DNA of 64,000 nucleotides, from the NCBI GenBank assembly GCA_965215775.1, contig CBDCEG010000015.1, forward strand, positions 1 to 64,000. The letters are read 5' to 3'. Source of the stretch: CBDCEG01 sp965215775. GTDB taxonomy: Bacteria > Pseudomonadota > Gammaproteobacteria > Cardiobacteriales > Ostreibacteriaceae. Below the pieces are notes generated by a model. That model saw only the letters and a list, made by a program, of their open reading frames with translations, searched no databases and was not told where the DNA came from. The translations under genes were made by a program, and so were the position numbers. This document shows, piece by piece, positions 55,665 through 64,000 of this stretch. Each line of letters opens with the position of its first letter. Position 1 is the first letter of the stretch.

Positions 55665-58112
55665 TTGATACAAACTGATTATTTTTACGCGTTAAAAGTC
55701 AATGCGGATATACCTGCGTTCCCTATTTTTGAAGTGGTTTCGTTTGATTTGACAGAAAATCTTTCTGAGCCTTTTCGTTTGGAGCTTGATATTTCAAGTT
55801 TTAATTCAAAAGTTGATTTTGCTGAGATTGTTGATAAACCTGCAACTCTTTCATTTTACACAGATAAAGACCGTGAAACACCAGTTAGATTTGTTAATGG
55901 AATTGTAACTTCGTTGCTACAACGCGAATCTGGTTATCGTCGCACCCGTTGGACTATGGTGGTTGAGCCAAGTTTGGTGAGGGCTGATTTACAATCTGAT
56001 TGTAGAGTTTTCCAGCAAAAAAACGCACAAGAAATTATTGAAATTATCTTAAAAAAGAACAATATCCAAGGTTCAGAATTTGCTACAGCACAAGAAAAAT
56101 ATAAAACGCGTGAATATTGCTTACAATATCGTGAAACCGATTTGGATTTTATTGAACGATTGGCAGCAGAAGAAGGAACTTATTATTATTTTGAGCATTT
56201 GAAAGATAAACATTTGATTAAATTCTCAAATCATACTGGTTTATCAGTAAATGTTGGTGAGGTTGAATATAATTCAAAACCTAGTGGAAATCGTCCAAAT
56301 CCAGCTTTTCATCAATTACATTATCAGAAAAAAATCGCAACAACCAACCAAGTTATGCGAGATTATACTTTTACAAATCCTGATTATATTCAAGAACATA
56401 ACGATTTTGCACGCAATCAATTTGAAGCCGATCAATATGAGAAATACGATTATCCAGGGCGATACAAACGCGATGCACAAGGCAAGCCGTTTACCAAATT
56501 CCGTTTAGAATACGAACGCAGAGAGTCTGAAATGGCGGTCGCAAAAGGCGATGAGCCAAAAATATTACTTGGAAATCGCATCTCAACCAAAGGTCATCGA
56601 CGCAAAGAATTTGACCGAGAATGGTTTGTTATTGGGGTTTCACAACGAGGCGTGCAAAATACTTCACAACAAGAAGAAAGCACAGAAGCAGGAAATAGTT
56701 ATGAAAATATTGTCAAATTAATTCCTGCAGAAAACCAATGGCGACCAACTCCACAACACAAGCCAGTTGTTGATGGACCACAAATTGCACATATTGTTGG
56801 ACCAAAAAATGAAGAGATTTATTGCGACGAATTCGGACGCGTAAAAATCCAATTTCCTTGGGATAGATTAGGTAAAAATGATGAGCTAAGCTCTTGCTGG
56901 GTAAGGGTTTCACAAGCTTGGGCAGGTGCTAGATTTGGAAATATTGCAATTCCACGAATTGGACACGAAGTTATCGTAAGCTTTTTGGAGGGCGATCCTG
57001 ATCAGCCAATAATCACAGGGCGAACTTTTCACGCAAATACTTTGCCAATTTATGATTTACCTTTGCACAAAACTAGAATGTCAATTCAGTCCAAAACCCA
57101 TAAGGGCGATGGGTTTAACGAGCTTAGGTTTGAAGATGCAACCAATGCTGAAGAGGTTTATATTCATGCAGAAAAAGACCAAAATAATGTTGTAAAAAAT
57201 AACGAAACCACAACGGTTGGCGTAAATAGAACTGAAAATATTGGCGTAGATGAAGAGGTTACAATTGGAAACGACCAAACTTATACAATTGGAAATGATG
57301 ATAAATTAACAGTTGGACACGACCAAAAATTAACAATTATCAGAAATCAAGAAAATGAAATCCAAAAAGATAAAATTACCAAAATTGGAAATCATAGATG
57401 GGACGAAACTTTTGCAAATCACACTATAAAAACAGGCGGAAATCACGAGCAAACAACCAACGGAAAACATAGCCTCAAAGCAGGAACTAGCATAAAAACT
57501 ATTACCAAAACGCATACGCTTTCAGCGAGTGAGAAAACTATAATTAAAGGACCTGGCGGAACTATTATTATTGACCATACAGGAATTCAGTTAAAAGGCG
57601 CTGTGCGAGTTAAAGGAAGCTTTAGCGTAACTGGTGGTAGCCCTGATGATGTTGTAACTTGGGATGGAATTGTAAATAAAGGGGAGCCAATAGAAAGAAT
57701 TATAAACCTAAGACTAACACAATTACATATGTCTAAGGATTCTGCTTACACATACGAACCTTACAAGCTTTATAAAGATGGTGCTTTAGTTCAAGAGGGT
57801 TTAAGTGATGAAGAGGGGTTAATTAAATATGATATGGGAACCGAAGATATAAAATCTGAATTAAAATTAGTAAGTGAGTTTGGTGAAATCACTTATTTGG
57901 CACAAAACTTACAACCTGTAGAAACCAAAGAAGGTATTCAACAAAGGTTAGGGTTATTAGGCGTTTATGAAAAAGAAACTTCAGCAAAACAAGCTACAAA
58001 AGGAGGTTGCTTTGGTTATGAAAGTCTTCAATCATCAGCTGGTAATAATGAAATAACAGGGAATTTAGATAATAATCTAATCAAAAAACTAAAACTAACA
58101 CAACCAAAATGA
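55665..58112 (+). CDS. vgrG: T6SS spike protein VgrG (copy 2) with C-terminal extension
   Basis: 815 residues from TTG. Residues 1 to about 635 are nearly identical to VgrG1. After GTIIIDHTGIQLKG the sequences part, and this copy has about 150 extra residues: YTYEPYKLYKDGALVQEGLSDEEGLIKYDMG suggests a small beta-sandwich (transthyretin-like) domain of the kind that docks effectors, then a Ser/Asn-rich tail. The extension replaces the separate DUF4123 adaptor of island 1. The next gene, a phospholipase D effector, starts 10 bp later and is the likely cargo. Confidence 0.95.
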   Translation: MIQTDYFYALKVNADIPAFPIFEVVSFDLTENLSEPFRLELDISSFNSKVDFAEIVDKPATLSFYTDKDRETPVRFVNGIVTSLLQRESGYRRTRWTMVVEPSLVRADLQSDCRVFQQKNAQEIIEIILKKNNIQGSEFATAQEKYKTREYCLQYRETDLDFIERLAAEEGTYYYFEHLKDKHLIKFSNHTGLSVNVGEVEYNSKPSGNRPNPAFHQLHYQKKIATTNQVMRDYTFTNPDYIQEHNDFARNQFEADQYEKYDYPGRYKRDAQGKPFTKFRLEYERRESEMAVAKGDEPKILLGNRISTKGHRRKEFDREWFVIGVSQRGVQNTSQQEESTEAGNSYENIVKLIPAENQWRPTPQHKPVVDGPQIAHIVGPKNEEIYCDEFGRVKIQFPWDRLGKNDELSSCWVRVSQAWAGARFGNIAIPRIGHEVIVSFLEGDPDQPIITGRTFHANTLPIYDLPLHKTRMSIQSKTHKGDGFNELRFEDATNAEEVYIHAEKDQNNVVKNNETTTVGVNRTENIGVDEEVTIGNDQTYTIGNDDKLTVGHDQKLTIIRNQENEIQKDKITKIGNHRWDETFANHTIKTGGNHEQTTNGKHSLKAGTSIKTITKTHTLSASEKTIIKGPGGTIIIDHTGIQLKGAVRVKGSFSVTGGSPDDVVTWDGIVNKGEPIERIINLRLTQLHMSKDSAYTYEPYKLYKDGALVQEGLSDEEGLIKYDMGTEDIKSELKLVSEFGEITYLAQNLQPVETKEGIQQRLGLLGVYEKETSAKQATKGGCFGYESLQSSAGNNEITGNLDNNLIKKLKLTQPK

Positions 58113-58122
58113 GGTATTAGAT

Positions 58123-59967
58123 ATGTGTGATCCAAAAAAAGAAAAAGTAAAAGTATTACCGCAACCGCAATGTAGAGCAACAGTAAACTTTGGTAACTGG
58201 GGGGTTAAGGAAGCTAAATTTCCACAGAGAACTGGTAATTTTGTTAAGTTACTAAACTGTGGTGAAGATTATTTACCAGAGTTAAAAAAAGCAATAGAAA
58301 ATGCTAAGCATACGATTTATATAACTTCATGGGGGTTTAGCCATGAAACTTTGTTATCTCTTGATGATGAGGATTCTGTAGGTGCTCTTTTAAGGAAAAA
58401 ACTGAAGGAAGGTGTGAAAATAAAGATATTAGTTTGGGCAGGAGCGGTGCTTAACTCTTTCCCAAATTATAATGATTTTGATAATATCCACGCAGACTTC
58501 TGCAAAATAAAAGGAAAAACTGTAATTATGGAAATAATAGATTTGGTATATAAAGCAGAGGATTATATAACTCAAAGTACATATGATGAAATGAAAAAAT
58601 TAAATGATTATTTTGCAAATGATCATTTAAATAAAAGTTATCATCAAAAATTAGATGCTCTTTTAATGTTTGGTAAAAAAGGAGCAGAAGCTCTAGATTC
58701 TAGAAGAAAAACGGCAGAGAAGAAAAAAAGTGGCTATATTTCAAAACAAAATGTACCTCCAAGCTACCATCAAAAGACTATCTTAATTGATATAGGAACA
58801 GAAAATGCAGTTGGTTTTGTGCAAGGGTTTAATCTAAAGCCTGAATATTTTGGAAAGAAGTCTCACCCTTATTCTGAAGGAAAAAAATATCAAGATACTG
58901 GTTTAGTCTTTAAAGGACCTTGTTTGGAAGATCTTTATAGTAATTTTAGTGAAGTTTGGAATAAAGCAGTTGATAAAAGAGGAAAAAAACCTTCTGGTCA
59001 CAATGGATTAGATTTAACTAAAGTAAGTGAAAAGTCAGAAGATGAAGATAATCTAGTAAAAGAAAGACCTGATGGCTATAAACCCCAAAGTGGATACAAT
59101 TTTCCTAAAACAAAAGCACAATATACTTGTCAGATATTACGCACTTGGAAAGGTAATGATGAGGCTGATATAAATGATTTTTATTTACAGGCTTTTGCTT
59201 ATGTAAATGAATTTATTTATATTGAAGACCAATATTTTCGTCAACCTGAATTTGCAGAGGCGATAATGAAGCGAGGTAAAGCAATCAAAAAAAACTGTAA
59301 AGGTAATAAATTATTACATGTATTTGTTGTAACCAATATGCTTGACCATGAAGTTAACTCAAGAATAGATACATTAAATGAAATAGGCAGAGGAGATTTG
59401 ATGGTTGATGAAGGTGATTATTCTAAAAGAATATCCAAGAAGAGTAATGATAAAACGGAGGAAATGAAAAAAATCCAAGATAAAATGATAGAAAATGGGG
59501 TAAAAGTTCAGATATGTGTTTTAAAGCATAGTGAAACTCAAAGAAAGGTATCAATAAGTTCTGACTCTGGACAGGGTAAAACTATCAATGTCTATAGAAA
59601 CATAAAAATCCACTCCAAGCTAACTATATTTGATAATGCTTGCTTAACTTTAGGCAGTGCTAATTGGAATTTCCGCTCTATGTTTGGCGATCCTGAAGTA
59701 AATATAGCTGTTGCTTTTGATTCTTATGAAAAGCAGGGGAATGATTGTAGTGATTTTAGAGAAGATATTTGGTCAAATCATACTAATGGACTTTGGGAAA
59801 GTAAGAAAGAAGACGGCAAAAAAACCACTCCATCGGACTGGTATGAGCAATGGGAAACACTTTTAAAGAAAAATTTTTTGCAATATAGAAAAAAAGAACT
59901 TTTAAAAATGAACTTATTTCCTTATTACGAAAAGCTATCAAAAAAAAAATGGGCTGATTTTTCATGA
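58123..59967 (+). CDS. Phospholipase D-type T6SS effector (Tle5-like)
   Basis: 614 residues. Two HxKx4D motifs are present: His216-Lys218-Asp223 (HQKTILID, with GFVQGFNL after it) and His497-Lys499-Asp504 (HSKLTIFD, with LGSANWNFRSM after it). An early IYITSWGFSHE is typical of the fold. The enzyme should cleave phospholipid head groups in the target cell. No signal peptide. GAGG precedes the ATG. The gene overlaps the first Sel1 gene by 4 bases, the usual effector-immunity coupling. Confidence 0.92.
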   Translation: MCDPKKEKVKVLPQPQCRATVNFGNWGVKEAKFPQRTGNFVKLLNCGEDYLPELKKAIENAKHTIYITSWGFSHETLLSLDDEDSVGALLRKKLKEGVKIKILVWAGAVLNSFPNYNDFDNIHADFCKIKGKTVIMEIIDLVYKAEDYITQSTYDEMKKLNDYFANDHLNKSYHQKLDALLMFGKKGAEALDSRRKTAEKKKSGYISKQNVPPSYHQKTILIDIGTENAVGFVQGFNLKPEYFGKKSHPYSEGKKYQDTGLVFKGPCLEDLYSNFSEVWNKAVDKRGKKPSGHNGLDLTKVSEKSEDEDNLVKERPDGYKPQSGYNFPKTKAQYTCQILRTWKGNDEADINDFYLQAFAYVNEFIYIEDQYFRQPEFAEAIMKRGKAIKKNCKGNKLLHVFVVTNMLDHEVNSRIDTLNEIGRGDLMVDEGDYSKRISKKSNDKTEEMKKIQDKMIENGVKVQICVLKHSETQRKVSISSDSGQGKTINVYRNIKIHSKLTIFDNACLTLGSANWNFRSMFGDPEVNIAVAFDSYEKQGNDCSDFREDIWSNHTNGLWESKKEDGKKTTPSDWYEQWETLLKKNFLQYRKKELLKMNLFPYYEKLSKKKWADFS

Positions 59968-60878
59968 TAATTATGAAAACTAACAAAAAACTAATAACTG
60001 CAGTATTTACTGTATTAATAATAATTATAGGTGTAATAATGAATAAACAAAATAATTTTGAAGATAAGTATGAATGGATAACTAAATTAGATGGAACAAA
60101 CTGTCCGCAAATAGGTGAGTTCCCATATGCGGAGCTAGATATTGTCTCAAATGAGAATTTCAAAGAGGCAAAAGTTTTATATAGTAAAATTGGTGAAATA
60201 GACTATGAAAAATCTTTTTTATTATTCAAAAAAGAAGCACTACGAGGTCATTGGCCATCTATGTATTATCTAGGTAAAAGTTACTATTACGGTGAAGGCA
60301 TTGATAAAGATGATGAAAAAGCAGAATATTGGTTAAAAATGGTAGCAGGACATAATGAAGCTTATGGATATTATGCTCTAGCACTGGTTTACTTAGAAGG
60401 AATTAATGTAAAAGAAGATACTCAAAAAGCAATGCACTATATCAATGAATCAGCAAAATTAGGATTTCCTGAAGCACAGTATATTGTTGGAAATTATTTA
60501 CTAGCAAACACTGAACGCTTTAATGATATGGCAAAAGTATGGCATTGTGCAGTTAATCAAGGTCATAAAGATGCGGCTTGGAATTTGGCAGCTCACTACG
60601 AAACTGATGGTAACTTTGATATGGCATATAAGATATACAGAAAAGGTGCAAAACTTGGAAGCACTCACTGCCTTAATGCTTTGAGAAAAGCTTATAGCCA
60701 AAGAAAAAACATTATTACAGGAAAAGGATATAAGCCTACATTTGGTTTAAATAAAGATAAGCAAAGAGCAATATGTTTGGAGGAGTTAGTTGATAAAATC
60801 AGAAAAAACCCTGATATGAAGTTTGATTTAGATAAACTTTGCCCTGCAAATATAAAACAACCAACCAACCGTGATTAA
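59964..60878 (+). CDS. Sel1-repeat protein 1, candidate Tle5 immunity protein
   Basis: 304 residues from ATG 59964, overlapping the effector stop; the equivalent of the other copies' start is the ATG at 59973. One N-terminal transmembrane helix (about 12-28) would place the rest in the periplasm. Sel1/TPR-like repeats follow: MYYLGKSYYYGEGIDKDDEKAEYWL, ALALVYLEGINVKEDTQKAM and AQYIVGNYLL. Immunity proteins of PldB-type effectors are known to occur as tandem paralogues, which supports the call. This copy has an unusual C-terminal insertion (KNIITGKGYKPT) not found in the other three. Confidence 0.85.
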   Translation: MIIMKTNKKLITAVFTVLIIIIGVIMNKQNNFEDKYEWITKLDGTNCPQIGEFPYAELDIVSNENFKEAKVLYSKIGEIDYEKSFLLFKKEALRGHWPSMYYLGKSYYYGEGIDKDDEKAEYWLKMVAGHNEAYGYYALALVYLEGINVKEDTQKAMHYINESAKLGFPEAQYIVGNYLLANTERFNDMAKVWHCAVNQGHKDAAWNLAAHYETDGNFDMAYKIYRKGAKLGSTHCLNALRKAYSQRKNIITGKGYKPTFGLNKDKQRAICLEELVDKIRKNPDMKFDLDKLCPANIKQPTNRD

Positions 60879-60892
60879 TCCACAAATATTTT

Positions 60893-60916
60893 AGAGACAA
60901 GCCATGCCTTGTCTCT
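60893..60916 (+). repeat. Hairpin after Sel1 gene 1, lacking a T run
   Basis: AGAGACAAG and CTTGTCTCT form a 9-bp stem with loop CCATGC, followed by AATTTC. Without a U tract it is unlikely to terminate efficiently. Confidence 0.75.
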
Positions 60917-60949
60917 AATTTCAATCCATTCAAAACCCATAAAACTATT

Positions 60950-61837
60950 ATGAAAACTAACAAAAAACTAATAACTGCAGTATTTACTGTATTAATAATA
61001 ATTATAGGTGTAATAATGAATAAACAAAATAATTTTGAAGATAAGTATGAATGGATAACAAAATTAGATGGAACAAACTGTCCGCAAATAGGTGAGTTCC
61101 CATATGCGGAGCTAGATATTGTCTCAAATGAGAATTTCAAAGAGGCAAAAGTTTTATATAGTAAAATCGGTGAAATAGATTATGAAAAATCTTTTTTATT
61201 ATTCAAAAAAGAAGCACTACGAGGTCATTGGCCATCTATGTATTATCTAGGTAAAAGTTACTATTACGGTGAAGGCATTGATAAAGATGATGAAAAAGCA
61301 GAATATTGGTTAAAAATGGTAGCAGGACATAATGAAGCTTATGGATATTACGCTCTAGCTTTTATTTACTCAAAAGGTATTGATGTGAAAAAAGATACTA
61401 AAAAAGCAATGCACTATATCAATGAATCAGCAAAATTAGGTTTTCCTGAAGCACAGTATATTGTTGGTAGGTATTTATTTTCTCCATTACATCGTTTTGA
61501 AGATTCTCGTAAAGTATTACACTGTGCGGTTAATCAAGGTCATAAAGATGCAGCTTGGGAACTAGCATCACAGTATGAAACAGTAACATATGATATGGAT
61601 ATGGCATATAAGATATACAGAAAAGGTGCAAAACTTGGAAGCACTCACTGTATTATGGCTTTAACTAGAGCATATGGGCATGCTAATGGTTGGCCTACAT
61701 TTGGCTTAAATAAAGACACGAAAAGAGCAATATGTTTGGAGGAGTTATCGGATAAACTTTCTAAAAACCCTGATATGAAGTTTGATTTAGATAAACTTTG
61801 CCCTGCAAATGTAAAACAACCAACCAACCGTGATTAA
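60950..61837 (+). CDS. Sel1-repeat protein 2, candidate immunity paralogue
   Basis: 295 residues. The N-terminal 100 residues match copy 1 almost exactly. It is the most divergent in the middle: AFIYSKGIDVKKDTKK, VGRYLFSPLHRFEDSRKVLHC and ELASQYETVTYDMDMAY. The changes fall on repeat surfaces while the repeat framework is kept, as expected if it recognises a different effector variant. Confidence 0.85.
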   Translation: MKTNKKLITAVFTVLIIIIGVIMNKQNNFEDKYEWITKLDGTNCPQIGEFPYAELDIVSNENFKEAKVLYSKIGEIDYEKSFLLFKKEALRGHWPSMYYLGKSYYYGEGIDKDDEKAEYWLKMVAGHNEAYGYYALAFIYSKGIDVKKDTKKAMHYINESAKLGFPEAQYIVGRYLFSPLHRFEDSRKVLHCAVNQGHKDAAWELASQYETVTYDMDMAYKIYRKGAKLGSTHCIMALTRAYGHANGWPTFGLNKDTKRAICLEELSDKLSKNPDMKFDLDKLCPANVKQPTNRD

Positions 61838-61851
61838 TTCACAAATATTAT

Positions 61852-61875
61852 AGAGACAAGCCACGCCTTGTCTCT
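61852..61875 (+). repeat. Hairpin after Sel1 gene 2, lacking a T run
   Basis: Same 9-bp stem, loop CCACGC, followed by AATTTC. Confidence 0.75.
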
Positions 61876-61908
61876 AATTTCAATCCATTCAAAACCCATA
61901 AAACTATT

Positions 61909-62796
61909 ATGAAAACTAACAAAAAACTAACAATAGCAGTATTTACTGCATTAATAATAACTATAGGTGTAATAATGAATAAACAAGAGATTTTTGATAA
62001 CTATGAGTATGAATGGATAACTAAATTAGATGGAACAAACTGTCCGCAAATAGGTGAGTTCCCATATGCGGAGCTAGATATTGTCTCAAATGAGAATTTC
62101 AAAGAGGCAAAAGTTTTATATAGTAAAATCGGTGAAATAGATTATGAAAAATCTTTTTTATTATTTAAAAAAGAAGCACTACGAGGTCATTGGCCATCTA
62201 TGTATTATCTAGGTAAAAGTTACTATTACGGTGAAGGCATTGATAAAGATGATGAAAAAGCAGAATATTGGTTAAAAATGGTAGCAGGACATAATGAAGC
62301 TTATGGATATTATGCTCTAGCACTGGTTTACTTAGAAGGAATTAATGTAAAAGAAGATACTCAAAAAGCAATGCACTATATCAATGAATCAGCAAAATTA
62401 GGATTTCCTGAAGCACAGTATATTGTTGGAAATTATTTACTAGCAAACACTGAACGCTTTAATGATATGGCAAAAGTATGGCATTGTGCAGTTAATCAAG
62501 GTCATAAAGATGCGGCTTGGAATTTGGCAGCTCACTACAAAACTGATGGTAACTTTGATATGGCATATAAGATATACAGAAAAGGTGCAAAACTTGGAAG
62601 CACTCACTGTATTATGGCTTTAAAAGAAGCTTATACTAACCGCAAAGGTTACCCAACTTTTGGCTTAAATAAAGATATAAAAAGGGCTATTTGCCTAAGA
62701 AACCTTATTGATAAAATCAGAAAAAACCCTGATATGAAGTTTGATTTAGATAAACTTTGCCCTGCAAATATAAAACAACCAACCAACCGTGATTAA
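61909..62796 (+). CDS. Sel1-repeat protein 3, candidate immunity paralogue
   Basis: 295 residues. The membrane segment is the LTIAVFTALIITIGVIMNKQEIF form shared with copy 4, while the middle (ALVYLEGINVKEDTQKAM, ANTERFNDMAKVWHC) is identical to copy 1. The C-terminal end has its own variant, ALKEAYTNRKGYPTF and CLRNLIDKI. The gene is thus a mosaic of its neighbours. Confidence 0.85.
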   Translation: MKTNKKLTIAVFTALIITIGVIMNKQEIFDNYEYEWITKLDGTNCPQIGEFPYAELDIVSNENFKEAKVLYSKIGEIDYEKSFLLFKKEALRGHWPSMYYLGKSYYYGEGIDKDDEKAEYWLKMVAGHNEAYGYYALALVYLEGINVKEDTQKAMHYINESAKLGFPEAQYIVGNYLLANTERFNDMAKVWHCAVNQGHKDAAWNLAAHYKTDGNFDMAYKIYRKGAKLGSTHCIMALKEAYTNRKGYPTFGLNKDIKRAICLRNLIDKIRKNPDMKFDLDKLCPANIKQPTNRD

Positions 62797-62810
62797 TCCA
62801 CAAATATTGT

Positions 62811-62833
62811 AGAGACAAGCCACCCTTGTCTCT
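62811..62833 (+). repeat. Hairpin after Sel1 gene 3, lacking a T run
   Basis: Same 9-bp stem with a 5-base loop (CCACC), followed by AATTTC. Confidence 0.75.
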
Positions 62834-62866
62834 AATTTCAATCCATTCAAAACCCATAAAACTATT

Positions 62867-63760
62867 ATGAAAACTAACAAAAAACTAACAATAGCAGTAT
62901 TTACTGCATTAATAATAACTATAGGTGTAATAATGAATAAACAAGAGATTTTTGATAAGTATGAGTATGAATGGATAACAAAATTAGATGGAACAAACTG
63001 TCCGCAAATAGGTGAGTTCCCATATGCGGAGCTAGATATTGTCTCAAATGAGAATTTCAAAGAGGCAAAAGTTTTATATAGTAAAATCGGTGAAATAGAT
63101 TATGAAAAATCTTTTTTATTATTCAAAAAAGAAGCACTACGAGGTCATTGGCCATCTATGTATTATCTAGGTAAAAGCTACTATTACGGTGAAGGAGTTA
63201 AAGAAAGTGATGAAAAAGCAGAATATTGGTTAAAAATGGTAGCAGGACATAATGAAGCTTATGGATATTACGCTCTATTCTTTATTTACTCAGAAGGAAT
63301 TAATGTAAAAGAAGATACAAAAAAAGCAATGCACTATATCAATGAATCAGCAAAATTAGGATTTCCTGAAGCACAGTATATTGTTGGAAATTATTTACTA
63401 GCAAACACTGAACGCTTTAATGATATGGCAAAAGTATGGCATTGTGCAGTTAATCAAGGTCATAAAGATGCGGCTTGGAATTTGGCAGCTCACTACAAAA
63501 CTGATGGTAACCTTGATATGGCCTATAAAATATACAGAAAAGGTGCAAAACTTGGAAGCACTCACTGTATTATGGCTTTAGTAGAAGCTTATGCAAATAG
63601 AAATACAAGGGCTTATCCTAACTTTGGTTTAAATAAAGACATAAAAAGAGCAATATGTTTGGAGGAGTTAGCTGATAAAATTAGAAAAAACCCTGATATG
63701 AAGTTTGATTTAGATAAACTTTGCCCTGCAAATATAAAACAACCAACCAACCGTGATTAA
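62867..63760 (+). CDS. Sel1-repeat protein 4, candidate immunity paralogue
   Basis: 297 residues. N-terminus as in copy 3. The first repeat differs from all others (GEGVKESDEKAEYW) and the second reads ALFFIYSEGINVKEDTKK; the third repeat is as in copies 1 and 3. The C-terminal loop is ANRNTRAYPNF. It is the last gene of the island and is followed by the only hairpin with a T run. Confidence 0.85.
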   Translation: MKTNKKLTIAVFTALIITIGVIMNKQEIFDKYEYEWITKLDGTNCPQIGEFPYAELDIVSNENFKEAKVLYSKIGEIDYEKSFLLFKKEALRGHWPSMYYLGKSYYYGEGVKESDEKAEYWLKMVAGHNEAYGYYALFFIYSEGINVKEDTKKAMHYINESAKLGFPEAQYIVGNYLLANTERFNDMAKVWHCAVNQGHKDAAWNLAAHYKTDGNLDMAYKIYRKGAKLGSTHCIMALVEAYANRNTRAYPNFGLNKDIKRAICLEELADKIRKNPDMKFDLDKLCPANIKQPTNRD

Positions 63761-63774
63761 TTCGCAAATATTGT

Positions 63775-63802
63775 AGAGACAAGCCACGCCTTGTCTCTTT
63801 TT
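63775..63802 (+). terminator. Rho-independent terminator of T6SS island 2
   Basis: Same AGAGACAAG/CTTGTCTCT stem as the internal hairpins, but here followed by TTTTT (63798-63802). It closes the vgrG2-effector-Sel1 operon. Confidence 0.85.
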
Positions 63803-63840
63803 GATTATTTATGATAAAAGGGCAGAATAATTCTGTAATA

Positions 63841-63970
63841 GCGTAATTTCACACATTTTTACACTCCACATTTGCCAAAATAAATATTCTATTTGATTAT
63901 AATTTGGTTGAATTTAGGTTATTTGTTAAACTTACTTTCTAACTAATTTAAATTAATTAATAACAAAACT
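63841..63970 (+). repeat. Direct repeat at the right edge of T6SS island 2
   Basis: Partner of 55247-55382. It is followed 26 bp later by an ATGA at the window end (63997-64000), the same arrangement as the lipoprotein fragment after the left copy, so the complete version of that gene may start here. This cannot be confirmed within the window. Confidence 0.85.
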
Positions 63971-64000
63971 ATAACTAACATTTAACATAACAAACTATGA

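Noticed and set aside
1..64000. tRNA, rRNA, riboswitch or CRISPR elements
   Set aside because: No cloverleaf, rRNA core motif or known riboswitch consensus was recognised on either strand by reading; short ncRNAs cannot be excluded without covariance searches.

Overview
The window is AT-rich DNA from a gammaproteobacterium. The evidence is conserved gene order (hisS-yfgM-bamB-der; dprA-smg-topA), an E. coli-type fumarate reductase flavoprotein, an LpxL-type lipid A acyltransferase and type VI secretion (T6SS) islands. The genus cannot be fixed from the sequence. A large secreted LRR array, many IS copies and widespread frameshifts would fit a host-associated or biofilm-dwelling lineage, but that is inference.

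Layout. 1-9.6 kb is core: 5' part of frdA, an orphan OmpR-type response regulator, a periplasmic Do-type protease, tsaC, then der/bamB/yfgM/hisS on the minus strand and aroK. 9.7-15.2 kb is T6SS island 1: vgrG, a DUF4123 adaptor, a lipoprotein (candidate immunity) and a Tle1/DUF2235-type lipase. 15.5-18.2 kb holds a sulfide:quinone oxidoreductase-like flavoprotein and a FadL-type porin. 18.3-38.3 kb is a 20-kb tandem array of ten secreted leucine-rich-repeat (LRR) genes, each with a signal peptide, a short Cys-containing N-terminal domain, 11-28 repeats of 23 residues and a shared C-terminal cap. Only two (18358-19788 and 25924-27081) are intact. Four are split by IS elements (two IS30-family, two IS3-family, all with 3-bp target duplications), three carry one extra base in an A tract, and one is badly degraded. 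38.3-46.5 kb (minus strand) has an endonuclease/exonuclease/phosphatase-family protein, a membrane glycosylation cluster (PMT, GT2, GtrA, a small membrane protein, a GT-C enzyme) and a RACo-like [2Fe-2S] ASKHA protein. 46.6-55.2 kb is core again: a YejB-like permease, a LysM protein, dprA, smg, topA, a lipid A acyltransferase and an M28 peptidase. 55.2-63.97 kb is T6SS island 2, bounded by about 130-bp direct repeats: a near-copy of vgrG with a different C-terminus, a phospholipase D (Tle5-type) effector and four tandem Sel1-repeat proteins that look like an amplified immunity family.

Two themes stand out. First, the LRR array behaves like a repeat-expansion locus: its left border has an LRR gene tail without a head and its right border a head without a tail, as expected if the array grew and shrank by homologous recombination. 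Second, several genes, including the core genes dprA and a LysM protein, are each interrupted by exactly one extra base in an A or T tract. This is either a systematic consensus error or a real slippage-tolerant feature of the organism, and it should be settled before any of these genes is called a pseudogene.
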